Below, in pieces: positions 24,711 to 31,959 of a DNA stretch of 64,000 nt. The DNA lies in NCBI GenBank assembly GCA_041685145.1, contig JAWLGJ010000006.1:18476-82475 (forward strand), read 5' to 3'. How positions within the stretch are numbered: the stretch's first letter is position 1; every line of letters begins with the position of its first letter. This DNA comes from JAWLGJ01 sp041685145 (GTDB lineage: Bacteria; Pseudomonadota; Alphaproteobacteria; Rhodospirillales; Magnetospirillaceae). The position numbers were made by a program, and so were the translations under genes. The notes under the pieces are model-generated. The model made no database searches. It worked only from the letters and a program-made list of their open reading frames with translations, and was not told the origin of the DNA.

Positions 24711-24944
24711 ATGCCACGCTGCGAGACCTGCGGCAACGACTACGACAAGGCGTTTCAGGTGGTCGTCGCCGGCAACAGCCACATCTTCGACAGCTTCGAG
24801 TGCGCCGTGCACGCCCTGGCGCCGGTGTGCGAGAACTGCGGTGTCCGCATCGCGGGCCACGGCCAGGAGGCCAACGGCCACATGTACTGCTGCGCCCACT
24901 GCGCCAGCAAGAAAGGGCACGGCGAAATGCGCGACCGCGCCTGA
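24711..24944 (+). CDS. Cysteine-rich metallothionein-like mini-protein
   Basis: 77-aa cytoplasmic protein starting at ATG 24711 after GGGGAGAGAG. Cysteine pairs recur: CETCG, a single C in FECAVH, CENCG, and YCCAHCA, ten cysteines in all, plus several histidines. The pattern suggests two zinc-ribbon-like knuckles and resembles proteins annotated as prokaryotic metallothioneins. Its neighbours are the divergent nir genes and a convergent two-component system of metal-responsive type. Zinc or copper buffering is a reasonable guess; an adaptor role is also possible. Confidence 0.75.
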   Translation: MPRCETCGNDYDKAFQVVVAGNSHIFDSFECAVHALAPVCENCGVRIAGHGQEANGHMYCCAHCASKKGHGEMRDRA

Positions 24945-24953
24945 ACGCCCCGG

Positions 24954-26336
24954 CTATCGCGGCAGCGTGACGGTGGCGCGCAGACCGCCCTCGGGCAGGT
25001 TGGCGAGCGAGAGGGTGCCGCCGTGGGCCTGCACGACGCTGAGCGCCACCGACAACCCCAGGCCGACGCCGCCGGTGTCGCGGCTGCGCGACTTGTCGAT
25101 GCGGTAGAAGGGCGCCAACACCTGCGACAGTTCCGCCTCGGCGATGCCGGGGCCGTCGTCGTCGACGGTCACGCGCACGCCGCCGCCGTCCGGCCGCAGG
25201 GCCACCCGGGCCGCGCCGCCATGCTTGACGGCGTTGTCGACAAGGTTGCGAAAGGCGCGTTTCAGCGCCAGGGGCCGTCCCTCGAACGGCAGCCGCGGCG
25301 GCGCCTCCAGCGCAACATCGCCGCCGGCGTCGGCGGCATCGTCGCAGACGCTGGCCAGCAGCGCCGCCAAGTCGACGCTGCGGCGCGCCTCGCTGGCGGC
25401 GTCGTCGCGGGCGAAGGCGAGGGTGGCGCCGATCAGCGCCTCCATCTCGTCCAGGGTGGCCAGCATCCGCGCCCGCTCCTCCTCGTCCTCGACGAATTCG
25501 GCCCGCAGGCGCAGGGCGGTGATCGGGGTGCGCAGGTCGTGCGAGATGGCGGCCAACATGTGGGTGCGGTTCTCCACCAAGCGGCGCAGGCGCTCCTGCA
25601 TGTCGTTGAAGGCTTGCGCCGCGCCACGCACCTCGGCGGGGCCGCGGACGGGCAGCGGCGGCGCCTGGACGTCGCGTCCCAGGCGCTCGGCCGCAGCCGC
25701 CAACTCCGCCAGGGGCCGGGCCAGCCGCCGCACCGCCCACAGCGACGCCGCCATCACCGCCACCGCGAACAGCAGAAGGGAAGGAATGGCGGTCCCCGAC
25801 CATAGGCTGGGGGAATCCGGAATGGCGGTGGCGAAATTAAGCCAGCCGCCGCCTTGCAGCCGCACCGAAACCTCGACCCCGCCGCCCACCGGCACGCCAT
25901 GCATCGCCCGCATCATGCGGCGATGGAAGCGGCCGCCGGCTTCGTGGGCGTGCCGGTTGGGCATCTCGACGCCCTCGCGCAGGCGCACGGCCACCGGCCG
26001 CTCGCCCAGATGGCGCGCCAGCAGGCCGCGCACCGCCGCCTCCTGCCAGCCATCCTCGGCGGCCGGACGCACCGCCGCCTCGGGGCTGACCTTGACCCGC
26101 AGCCCCGGCGCGTTCACCGCCCGCAACAGCCGCTGGTGCCATTCGGGGGGCGTGTCCTCGACCAGGGCGACGATCTCGGCAACGCGCGCCGCGACGTTGC
26201 GCCCACCCAGCCAGGCCAGCGCGTGGGCACGGTCGGAGGAATACAGCCACATGCTGACCACATGCGTCAGCGTCAGGGCCGCCACCAGCACCAGCATGGT
26301 CTGCCCGGCCAGGGAATTCGGCAGCAGGCGCCTCAT
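24954..26336 (-). CDS. OmpR-partner sensor histidine kinase
   Basis: Membrane kinase, 460 aa, starting at ATG 26336 and overlapping the response-regulator stop by 4 bp (ATGA). TM1 is near residues 10-28 and TM2 near 185-205; the periplasmic loop between them contains a His/Met cluster (MPNRHAHEAGGRFHRRMM and MHG), unusual for a generic sensor and suggestive of metal contact. HAMP, H box AAISHDLRTPITAL, N box NLVDNAVKHGG, G1 DDDGPGI and G2 GVGLGLSVALSV are all present. With the regulator next door it forms a complete two-component system. Confidence 0.9.
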   Translation of the reverse strand: MRRLLPNSLAGQTMLVLVAALTLTHVVSMWLYSSDRAHALAWLGGRNVAARVAEIVALVEDTPPEWHQRLLRAVNAPGLRVKVSPEAAVRPAAEDGWQEAAVRGLLARHLGERPVAVRLREGVEMPNRHAHEAGGRFHRRMMRAMHGVPVGGGVEVSVRLQGGGWLNFATAIPDSPSLWSGTAIPSLLLFAVAVMAASLWAVRRLARPLAELAAAAERLGRDVQAPPLPVRGPAEVRGAAQAFNDMQERLRRLVENRTHMLAAISHDLRTPITALRLRAEFVEDEEERARMLATLDEMEALIGATLAFARDDAASEARRSVDLAALLASVCDDAADAGGDVALEAPPRLPFEGRPLALKRAFRNLVDNAVKHGGAARVALRPDGGGVRVTVDDDGPGIAEAELSQVLAPFYRIDKSRSRDTGGVGLGLSVALSVVQAHGGTLSLANLPEGGLRATVTLPR

Positions 26337-27052
26337 TGCGCCGTGACCTCGGGCGTGAAGACATAGCCCTCGCCCCACACCGTCTTGATCAGACGGGGCT
26401 CGCGCGGGTCGGGCTCGATCTTGCGGCGCAGGCGGCTGACCTGGGTGTCGATGCTGCGGTCGAAGGGGGCGGCGGCGCGCCCGCGCGCCAGGTCAAGCAA
26501 CTGGTCGCGGGACAGCACCCGGCGCGGGCGCTGCACAAAGGCCAGCAGCAGGTCGAACTCGCCGCCCGACAGCGGCACCGCCACGCCGTCGGGGCCCTCC
26601 AGTTCCCGCCGGGCGGTGTCCAGCCGCCAGTCGTCGAAGCGATAGGTCTCGCCGGCGGGTTCGCCGGGTCCGTTCTGCCCCTGGGCCCGGCGCAGCACCG
26701 CCCGGATGCGCGCCAGCAATTCGCGGGGGTTGAAGGGCTTGGGCACATAATCATCGGCGCCCATTTCGAGCCCGACGATGCGGTCGGTCTCCTCGCCCAT
26801 CGCCGTCAGCATGACGATGGGCACCGCCGAGCGCCCGCGCAGCCAGCGGCAGAGGGCCAGCCCGTCCTCGCCCGGCAGCATCAGGTCGAGTACCACCAGG
26901 TCGATGCGCGCCGTCTCCATCACCTGGCGCATGGCGCGGCCGTCGGCGGCAACGCTCACCCGCATACCGTGCCGTGCCAGGAAACGCGCCAGCAGTTCGC
27001 GGATGTCGCGGTGGTCGTCGACGACCAGGATGTGGCGTCCGTCCTCGCCCAT
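26333..27052 (-). CDS. OmpR-family response regulator
   Basis: Winged-helix response regulator, 239 aa. Receiver: VVDDHRDIRE, phosphoacceptor in LVVLDLMLPGEDG, lysine in YVPKPFNPRELLAR. DNA-binding part: LSGGEFDLLLAFVQRPRRVLSRDQLL, then SRLRRKIEPDP and VWGEGYVF. I start at ATG 27052 (MGEDGRH); the longer frame reads through the promoter. The gene is divergent from the His/Met-rich protein at 27223, and a GTCAC direct repeat between them is its probable target. Confidence 0.92.
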   Translation of the reverse strand: MGEDGRHILVVDDHRDIRELLARFLARHGMRVSVAADGRAMRQVMETARIDLVVLDLMLPGEDGLALCRWLRGRSAVPIVMLTAMGEETDRIVGLEMGADDYVPKPFNPRELLARIRAVLRRAQGQNGPGEPAGETYRFDDWRLDTARRELEGPDGVAVPLSGGEFDLLLAFVQRPRRVLSRDQLLDLARGRAAAPFDRSIDTQVSRLRRKIEPDPREPRLIKTVWGEGYVFTPEVTAQ

Positions 27053-27058
27053 GCCGCG

Positions 27059-27064
27059 ATTATA
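27059..27064 (-). promoter_or_regulatory. Perfect -10 box next to the regulator start
   Basis: On the minus strand a perfect TATAAT ends 6 bp before the ATG of the response regulator at 27052. If used, transcription would begin at or next to the start codon, giving a leaderless message. No good -35 lies at the standard distance (TTGTCC is 20 bp away). Confidence 0.4.
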
Positions 27065-27125
27065 GGGGCGTGTGCCGCGCCCCCGGACAACGAAATTGTT
27101 ACCGATTGTGACCGGCGGCGGCGGC

Positions 27126-27140
27126 GTCACGACATGTCAC
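27126..27140. promoter_or_regulatory. GTCAC-N5-GTCAC direct repeat, OmpR-type box
   Basis: Two GTCAC half-sites with a 10-bp period lie in the divergent promoter region between the OmpR-type regulator and the His/Met-rich protein. Period and arrangement are those of OmpR-family operators, so this is the likely autoregulatory and target site. Confidence 0.5.
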
Positions 27141-27222
27141 AAAACAGCCCGCCGGCGACCAATTTCGGTGACATCCCTGGGGTGGAATGGCGGCCAGGAC
27201 GAACCCGAAGCAGGAGATCACG

Positions 27223-27684
27223 ATGAGAAAACGCACCCTGTTCGCCGCCGTCGCCACCCTCGGTCTGCTTGCCGGCGGCGCCGCCTTCGCCCACGGCCCC
27301 GGCTGGGGCCAGGGCGGCGGTTATGGCCACGGTCACGGTCATGGCCACGGCGGCCAGCACGGCATGATGGGCCAGGGCATGATGGGCCAGGGCATGATGG
27401 GCCAGGGCATGATGGGCCAGGGCATGATGGGCCAAGGGATGATGGGCCAGGGAATGCCCTGCCGCGAGGCGCGCGGCGGCGCGGCCGAAATGACGCCGGA
27501 AACGGTGACGCAGCACCTGCAGCAGCACCTTGAGCGTCGCGGCAATGACCGCCTGGCCCTGGGCGAGGTCGCCGAGGCCGAGGACGGCACCATCACCGCC
27601 GACATCGTCACCAAGGCGGAAGGGGCGCTGGTCGAGCGGTTCGCCTTCGACCCCGACACCGGACGGATGCGCCGTCTGCCGTAG
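27223..27684 (+). CDS. Exported His/Met-rich protein with MMGQG repeats
   Basis: Exported protein, 153 aa, from ATG 27223 (CAGGAG upstream). A signal peptide (TLFAAVATLGLLAGGAAFA) is followed by a Gly/His stretch (GHGHGHGHGG), six consecutive MMGQG repeats, and a C-terminal globular part, TPETVTQHLQQHLERRG to FDPDTGRMRRLP, resembling small PepSY-like domains. His- and Met-rich tracts suggest binding of copper or silver in the periplasm. It is divergent from an OmpR-type regulator whose kinase also has a His/Met-rich periplasmic loop, so the three probably form a metal-response module. No enzymatic motif is visible. Confidence 0.8.
   Translation: MRKRTLFAAVATLGLLAGGAAFAHGPGWGQGGGYGHGHGHGHGGQHGMMGQGMMGQGMMGQGMMGQGMMGQGMMGQGMPCREARGGAAEMTPETVTQHLQQHLERRGNDRLALGEVAEAEDGTITADIVTKAEGALVERFAFDPDTGRMRRLP
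27361..27450 (+). repeat. Six in-frame 15-bp tandem repeats
   Basis: The unit GGCATGATGGGCCAG occurs six times in a row within the gene at 27223: four exact copies and two with single changes, each coding MMGQG. Near-identity at the DNA level points to recent expansion by slippage, so copy number probably varies between strains. Confidence 0.95.
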
Positions 27685-27746
27685 CAGCCCCCCCTGCGGC
27701 GGACATGGGCGGGGCGGCGGCATCGCCGCCCCGCTCCGCCTCGGGC

Positions 27747-28223
27747 TCAGCCGCCCAGCGGCCGCCAGTCGGCGTGTTCGAAATGCTCGCCGTAGGCGTT
27801 CAGGGCCTTGACGGCGGTAACCGCACCGGCGCGGCCCGCCCCCGAGCGCATCCCTTCCGCGGCCTCCAGCAGGCGGCCGATGACGATGTGCAGTTGCTCG
27901 TCCGCCGCCGGCGGCAGCTCGCAGTTCTCGACCATGTAGTGGATGTTCTCCTCCACCGCGTCGGCCAGGACGGCATAGCCGGCGGGGGCCAGGGTGTCGT
28001 GGTGGATTTCGGGCAGCAGCGCCTGGATTTCGCCGCGGATGTTGTCCATCGCGTGCATCAGCGGCGGATCGGTGGGCCACTTGGCGCCGTTGTTCAACTG
28101 CAACTCCATCGCCGCGACGTGCCCGTGGTCGTGGCCGTCCTCGGCCGCGCCGGCGACGCCCACGCCGCCCGCCAGCAATCCAACCGCGAAAACCCCACTC
28201 ATCAGTGCCTTCTGGATCGACAT
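27747..28223 (-). CDS. Small exported helical protein, DnrO-like
   Basis: Exported 158-aa protein starting at ATG 28223 (AAGGGAAAG upstream). After the signal peptide (GVFAVGLLAGGVGVAGAA) comes a short His cluster (DGHDHGH), then an all-helical domain with LQLNNGAKWPTDPPLMHAMDNIRG and the hallmark ENCELPPAADEQLHIVIGRLL. It resembles small periplasmic proteins sometimes labelled DnrO; I know no established biochemical role. It lies downstream of a QseBC-like system on the same strand, with a PmrA/QseB-type box in the 80-bp gap, so its expression is probably set by that system. Confidence 0.65.
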   Translation of the reverse strand: MSIQKALMSGVFAVGLLAGGVGVAGAAEDGHDHGHVAAMELQLNNGAKWPTDPPLMHAMDNIRGEIQALLPEIHHDTLAPAGYAVLADAVEENIHYMVENCELPPAADEQLHIVIGRLLEAAEGMRSGAGRAGAVTAVKALNAYGEHFEHADWRPLGG

Positions 28224-28291
28224 GAATGCTTTCCCTTTCGTGCTCGTTCCAACGCGCGGCAGCGCGCTGGGGGGCACGGTCGCTGTGGCGC

Positions 28292-28308
28292 CTTAAGTGG
28301 ACCTTAAG
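28292..28308. promoter_or_regulatory. CTTAAG-N5-CTTAAG PmrA/QseB-type box
   Basis: Two perfect CTTAAG half-sites (28292-28297, 28303-28308) separated by 5 bp match the direct-repeat box of PmrA/QseB/BasR-family response regulators. The box overlaps the kinase stop codon and lies 69 bp upstream of the DnrO-like gene; the cognate-type regulator is encoded at 29605-30270. Confidence 0.65.
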
Positions 28309-29608
28309 TGGCGGGAAAGCGCACCGTCACCGCCAGCCCCCGGCCGGCGGCGGCATCGGACAGCGACAGGACGGCGCCATGACGTTCGGCGATTCGCGCC
28401 GCGATCGACAGCCCCAGGCCGCTGCCCTCCTGGCCGCTGCCGAGAACCCGGAAGAAGCGGTCGAGCACCCGCCGGCGCAGATTGGGGGCGATGCCCGGCC
28501 CGTCGTCCTCCACCCGCAGTTCCACGCCCGCCGCCCGGCGCACGGTCACATCGACGCGCCCCCCGGGCGGCGTGTAGCGGATGGCGTTGTCGACCAGGTT
28601 GCGCAGCAGCACCGCCACCAGCCCCGGATCGCCGGTCACCTGGGCCTCGTCAAGTTCGGCAATGCCCAGGTCGATGCCCCTCTCGACCGCCAGCGGGCCC
28701 ATTTCGCCCACCACGCCGCGCACCGCCTCCGCCAGGCAGACGCGGCCGTCGAAAGCCGTTTCCTCGCCGCCAGGGTCCAGCCGCGCCAGCACCAGCAACT
28801 GCTCGACCAGACGGGTGGCGCGGGACGTTCCGCGCAGGACGCTGTGCATCGCCCGGCGCGCCTCGGCGTCGTCGGGGGCGGCCAGGGCCACCTGGGCGTG
28901 GGTGGCGATGGCGGCCAGCGGCGTGCGCAGTTCGTGGGCGGCGTCGGCGGTGAAGCGACGCTCGCGCTCCAGCAGGTCCACCACCTGGCCGAACAGCCGG
29001 TTGAGGGCTTTCACCAGCGGCTGGGTCTCACGCGGCACGGAGTCGCCGTCCAGCGGCTCCAGATTGGCGGGGTTGCGGTGCTGCACCTGGCGGGCGATGG
29101 CGGTCAGCGGGCGCAGCCCCCAATTCACCGCCCCCCAGATCACCAACGCGAGCAGCGGAATGGCAAACGCCAAGGGATGCAGCAGATGACTGGCCACCGA
29201 GCCGGCCAACTGCCGGCGCACATCATGCGACTGCGCCACCTCGACGCGCGGCGGCGCGTCGGTGCCATAGACCCGCCAGCCGCGCCCTTCCCACGCCACG
29301 TCGGCGAAACCGGCCACGGCGCCGCCGCCGGGGGCCTCGGGCGAGGCGAAGAGCAACGCCCCCTCCCCGTCCCAAATCCGATAGGCAATCGCGCCGCCGG
29401 CGGCGGCCGGGGGTGGCGCGGCGGCGGCGGGAGCGCCCTCGGTCGCCAGCGCCTGCAGCAGCGCCGCCGTCTGCACCAGGTGCGAATCGAGCATGGCGTC
29501 GATCTCGCGTCGGGCGTCGACATAGGTGAAAAAGGCCGTCGCCAGCCAGGCGATCAGCACGCTGCCGCCCAGCACCGCCAGCAAGCGCCCCCGCAGCGAA
29601 CCGCTCAT
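28304..29608 (-). CDS. QseC/PmrB-like sensor histidine kinase
   Basis: Membrane kinase, 434 aa, ATG 29608 overlapping the regulator stop by 4 bp. TM1 lies near residues 8-28 and TM2 near 150-172; between them is a roughly 120-residue periplasmic domain (2CSK_N type, AYRIWDGEGALLFASPEAPGGG) as in QseC and TctE kinases. H box RRFTADAAHELRTPLAAIATHAQVAL, N box NLVDNAIRYTPPGG, G1 VEDDGPGI and G2 GSGLGLSIAARIAERHGA are complete. Signal unknown. Confidence 0.9.
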   Translation of the reverse strand: MSGSLRGRLLAVLGGSVLIAWLATAFFTYVDARREIDAMLDSHLVQTAALLQALATEGAPAAAAPPPAAAGGAIAYRIWDGEGALLFASPEAPGGGAVAGFADVAWEGRGWRVYGTDAPPRVEVAQSHDVRRQLAGSVASHLLHPLAFAIPLLALVIWGAVNWGLRPLTAIARQVQHRNPANLEPLDGDSVPRETQPLVKALNRLFGQVVDLLERERRFTADAAHELRTPLAAIATHAQVALAAPDDAEARRAMHSVLRGTSRATRLVEQLLVLARLDPGGEETAFDGRVCLAEAVRGVVGEMGPLAVERGIDLGIAELDEAQVTGDPGLVAVLLRNLVDNAIRYTPPGGRVDVTVRRAAGVELRVEDDGPGIAPNLRRRVLDRFFRVLGSGQEGSGLGLSIAARIAERHGAVLSLSDAAAGRGLAVTVRFPAT

Positions 29609-30270
29609 CGGTCCTCCCGGGGCACCATGTAGCCCAGGCCCCGCACGGTGCGGATCAATTCGGGGTACAGCTTGCGGCGCAGGTGATGGACGTGCACCTC
29701 GATGGCGTTGCTTTCGACCTCTTCGCCCCAGGCATAGATGCGATCCTCGATCTGCGCCTTCGACAGCACGCGGCCGGCGTTCTGCATCAACTCGCGCAGC
29801 ACCTCGAATTCCCGCGCCGACAGCGGCACCGGCTGGCCGTCGAGGCGCGCCGTGCGCGAATCGCTGTGCACGGTGACGCGCCCGTTGCGCAGCACCGGCT
29901 CGACCATCCCGCTGCCGCGCCGCGCCAGCGCCCGCAGGCGGGCCTGAAGTTCCGTCAGGTCGAAGGGCTTGACCAGATAATCGTCGGCGCCGGCGTCGAG
30001 TCCGGCGACGCGGTCGGCAACGGCGTCGCGGGCGGTAAGGATCAGCACCGGGGTCGGGTCGCGGCGCGCCCGCAGACCGCGCAACAGGCTGAGGCCGTCC
30101 ACCCCCGGCAGCCCCAGGTCCAGGACCAGCAACGCATAGCAATGCCCGCGCAGGGCGGCGTCGGCCTCATCGCCGTCAACCACCCAGTCAACGGCGAATC
30201 CAGCCTGGCCGAGCCCCGAGCGGATGCCATCGCCCAGCAGGCGGTCGTCTTCGATCAGCAATACCCTCAT
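29605..30270 (-). CDS. QseB/PmrA-like response regulator
   Basis: OmpR-family regulator, 221 aa, ATG 30270 with a weak ribosome site. Receiver residues: IEDDRLLGDGI, phosphoacceptor in LLVLDLGLPGVDG, lysine in YLVKPFDLTELQAR. The winged helix holds LSAREFEVLRELMQNAGRVLSK and SNAIEVHVHHLRRKL followed by IRTVRGLGYM, which place it in the QseB/PmrA/TctD subgroup. It begins the operon regulator-kinase-exported protein. A matching box stands before the third gene. Confidence 0.92.
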   Translation of the reverse strand: MRVLLIEDDRLLGDGIRSGLGQAGFAVDWVVDGDEADAALRGHCYALLVLDLGLPGVDGLSLLRGLRARRDPTPVLILTARDAVADRVAGLDAGADDYLVKPFDLTELQARLRALARRGSGMVEPVLRNGRVTVHSDSRTARLDGQPVPLSAREFEVLRELMQNAGRVLSKAQIEDRIYAWGEEVESNAIEVHVHHLRRKLYPELIRTVRGLGYMVPREDR

Positions 30271-30374
30271 GGCGACGAACAGCCAACATCCCAGGCACTG
30301 AATAGGGCATGAACATGGCGGCGGCAAGCCTGCCCCGGCCATTGTGATGCCAGCCGAAATCGGGGCCCGGATAC

Positions 30375-30404
30375 TGAAAATGGCCGGGCACCGCCCGGCC
30401 ATTT
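30375..30404 (-). terminator. Intrinsic terminator of the qmo-hdr operon
   Basis: A 12-bp perfect stem (AAATGGCCGGGC / GCCCGGCCATTT) with a 3-nt loop, followed on the minus strand by a T-run, begins 22 bp after the hdrB stop codon. It cleanly ends the qmoAB-hdrCB transcript. Confidence 0.8.
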
Positions 30405-30425
30405 CCCTGTGGCGCAGTAGGTCTC

Positions 30426-31328
30426 TCAGCCCCCGGCCGCCTTGGCGATCTGGGGGGCGGGGATGAGTTGTTGGTTAAGCGCGGCGTCCTTGTCAGCGTC
30501 CAGCCCGAAGGCCACGGCCATGAGTTGGCTGTAGAACACCACCGGGATCTGGAAGTTGGTCCCGAACTGGGCGTTGATCTGGTCCTGGAACATCTCGACA
30601 TTGGTCTGGCACAGCGGGCACGGCGTCGAAATGACGTCGGCGCCCTTCTCCTGCGCCTCCTCCAGGATGTTCTTCATCAGGTGCAGGGTCTTCTCGGGGC
30701 TCATCACCGACACCGAGCCGCCGCAGCAGGCGGTGCGGTTCTGGAAGTCCAGCGCCTCGGCGCCGACGGCCCGGGTGAAGTTGTCCAGGAACTTGGGCTG
30801 GTCGTATTCGTCATAGGCGCCGCCGCGCTCGGTGGCGGCAAAGGGGCGCACGGTCTGACAGCCGACATAGCCCGCGACCTTCAGCCCCTTCAAGGGCTTG
30901 ACCACCTGCGCCTCGACGGCCTCGAAGCCGATGTCGTTGACCAGCACCTCGCAGATGTGGCGCACGTGCAGGTTGGCGTCGTAGTTCATGCTCGCCGCCG
31001 ACAGCGCCTCATTGACCTCGGCCTTCAGGCGCTCGCTGGCGCGCATCTGCTCGTTGCAGTGATGGGTGTTGAGGTAGCAGGCGGCGCAGGGCGTCGCCAC
31101 GTCCTGGGGGCCCTGGGCCTGCGCCTGGGCCAGGTTGCGGCCGGACAGCGCCATCATCGGCAGGTGCCCGCCCTCGATATGGCCGACCGAGGCGCCGCAG
31201 CAGTTCCAGTCGGCGATGTCCTCCAATTCGACGCCCAGCTTGGGCGCGATGGCGCGCAGCGACTTGTCGAGGTGGGCGGCGCTGCCCTCGGAGCTGCAGC
31301 CGGGATAGTAGGTGAACTTCTTGGTCAT
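30426..31328 (-). CDS. hdrB: Heterodisulfide reductase subunit B-like protein
   Basis: HdrB-like protein, 300 aa, with two complete CCG domains: Cys11, Cys43-Cys44, Cys81, Cys84 and Cys157, Cys201-Cys202, Cys237, Cys240. In methanogen HdrB these bind noncubane 4Fe-4S clusters at the disulfide site, so both clusters should form here. ATG 31328 has GGGAGA upstream and lies 16 bp after hdrC. It is the last gene of the operon. With qmoA and qmoB upstream, it likely replaces the membrane subunit QmoC together with hdrC. A disulfide or thiol electron carrier as partner is inference. Confidence 0.9.
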   Translation of the reverse strand: MTKKFTYYPGCSSEGSAAHLDKSLRAIAPKLGVELEDIADWNCCGASVGHIEGGHLPMMALSGRNLAQAQAQGPQDVATPCAACYLNTHHCNEQMRASERLKAEVNEALSAASMNYDANLHVRHICEVLVNDIGFEAVEAQVVKPLKGLKVAGYVGCQTVRPFAATERGGAYDEYDQPKFLDNFTRAVGAEALDFQNRTACCGGSVSVMSPEKTLHLMKNILEEAQEKGADVISTPCPLCQTNVEMFQDQINAQFGTNFQIPVVFYSQLMAVAFGLDADKDAALNQQLIPAPQIAKAAGG

Positions 31329-31344
31329 CGCGCGTCTCCCAGCC

Positions 31345-31956
31345 CTAGCCGTGCTTCTTCGCCTCGATCTCGGCCGCCTTGGCCAGGATCGCCTTCAACT
31401 CGCCGCCCTTCTTGACCTTGTGCGGCATCCCCAGATGCATCCGCTTGGTCTTGATCATGCCCAGGGCGATTTTCTGGTTGGCGCGGCCGCGCTTGATGAA
31501 TTCGCCGAAGCCGAACGAGTAGTAGTATTTCATGGTGACCAGCCGCTCGTCGGTCTTGCCGTATTTGGCGGCGCTCCACCAGAACGCCTTGGCGAAGCGG
31601 GCGTTGTCGGCCTGTTTCGCCTCGGCGTAGCCTTCCTTGACCGCCAGGGTGGCGAGGTCGTGGAGGATGTAGGTCACCGGCACCTGGCGCGGGCAGCGCA
31701 CCACGCAGTTGTAGCAGGAGACGCAGTTCCAGATGGTGTTGGAGGTGAGCACCGCCTCCTTCATGCCGGCGCGGATCATCATGAACAGCTTGCGCGGGCC
31801 GTGATCCATCTGGGTGCCGATGGGGCAGGAGCCCGAGCACACGCCGCACTGCATGCACTTGGCCATGCGCTCGCCGCCGTCGACGTTCTCGTAGACCCAG
31901 CGCGCGAAGTTGAGGTCGTATTTGCGGGCCCCGGCGGGCGCGGTCGTCGCGGTCAT
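31345..31956 (-). CDS. hdrC: Heterodisulfide reductase subunit C-like protein
   Basis: Two-cluster ferredoxin-like protein, 203 aa. Cysteines 34, 37, 40, 44 (CMQCGVCSGSCP) and 78, 81, 84, 88 (CVSCYNCVVRCP) bind two 4Fe-4S clusters. There is no hydrophobic segment, so unlike QmoC (an HdrC part fused to a cytochrome b-like membrane part) this subunit is soluble. It lies 3 bp after qmoB and 16 bp before hdrB, indicating a single transcript. It likely passes electrons between QmoB and HdrB. Confidence 0.92.
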   Translation of the reverse strand: MTATTAPAGARKYDLNFARWVYENVDGGERMAKCMQCGVCSGSCPIGTQMDHGPRKLFMMIRAGMKEAVLTSNTIWNCVSCYNCVVRCPRQVPVTYILHDLATLAVKEGYAEAKQADNARFAKAFWWSAAKYGKTDERLVTMKYYYSFGFGEFIKRGRANQKIALGMIKTKRMHLGMPHKVKKGGELKAILAKAAEIEAKKHG

Positions 31957-31959
31957 GGT

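Noticed and set aside
27361..27450. Possible CRISPR or minisatellite array
   Set aside because: The repeats are 15 bp, contiguous, in frame and code MMGQG; there are no spacers and no cas genes.
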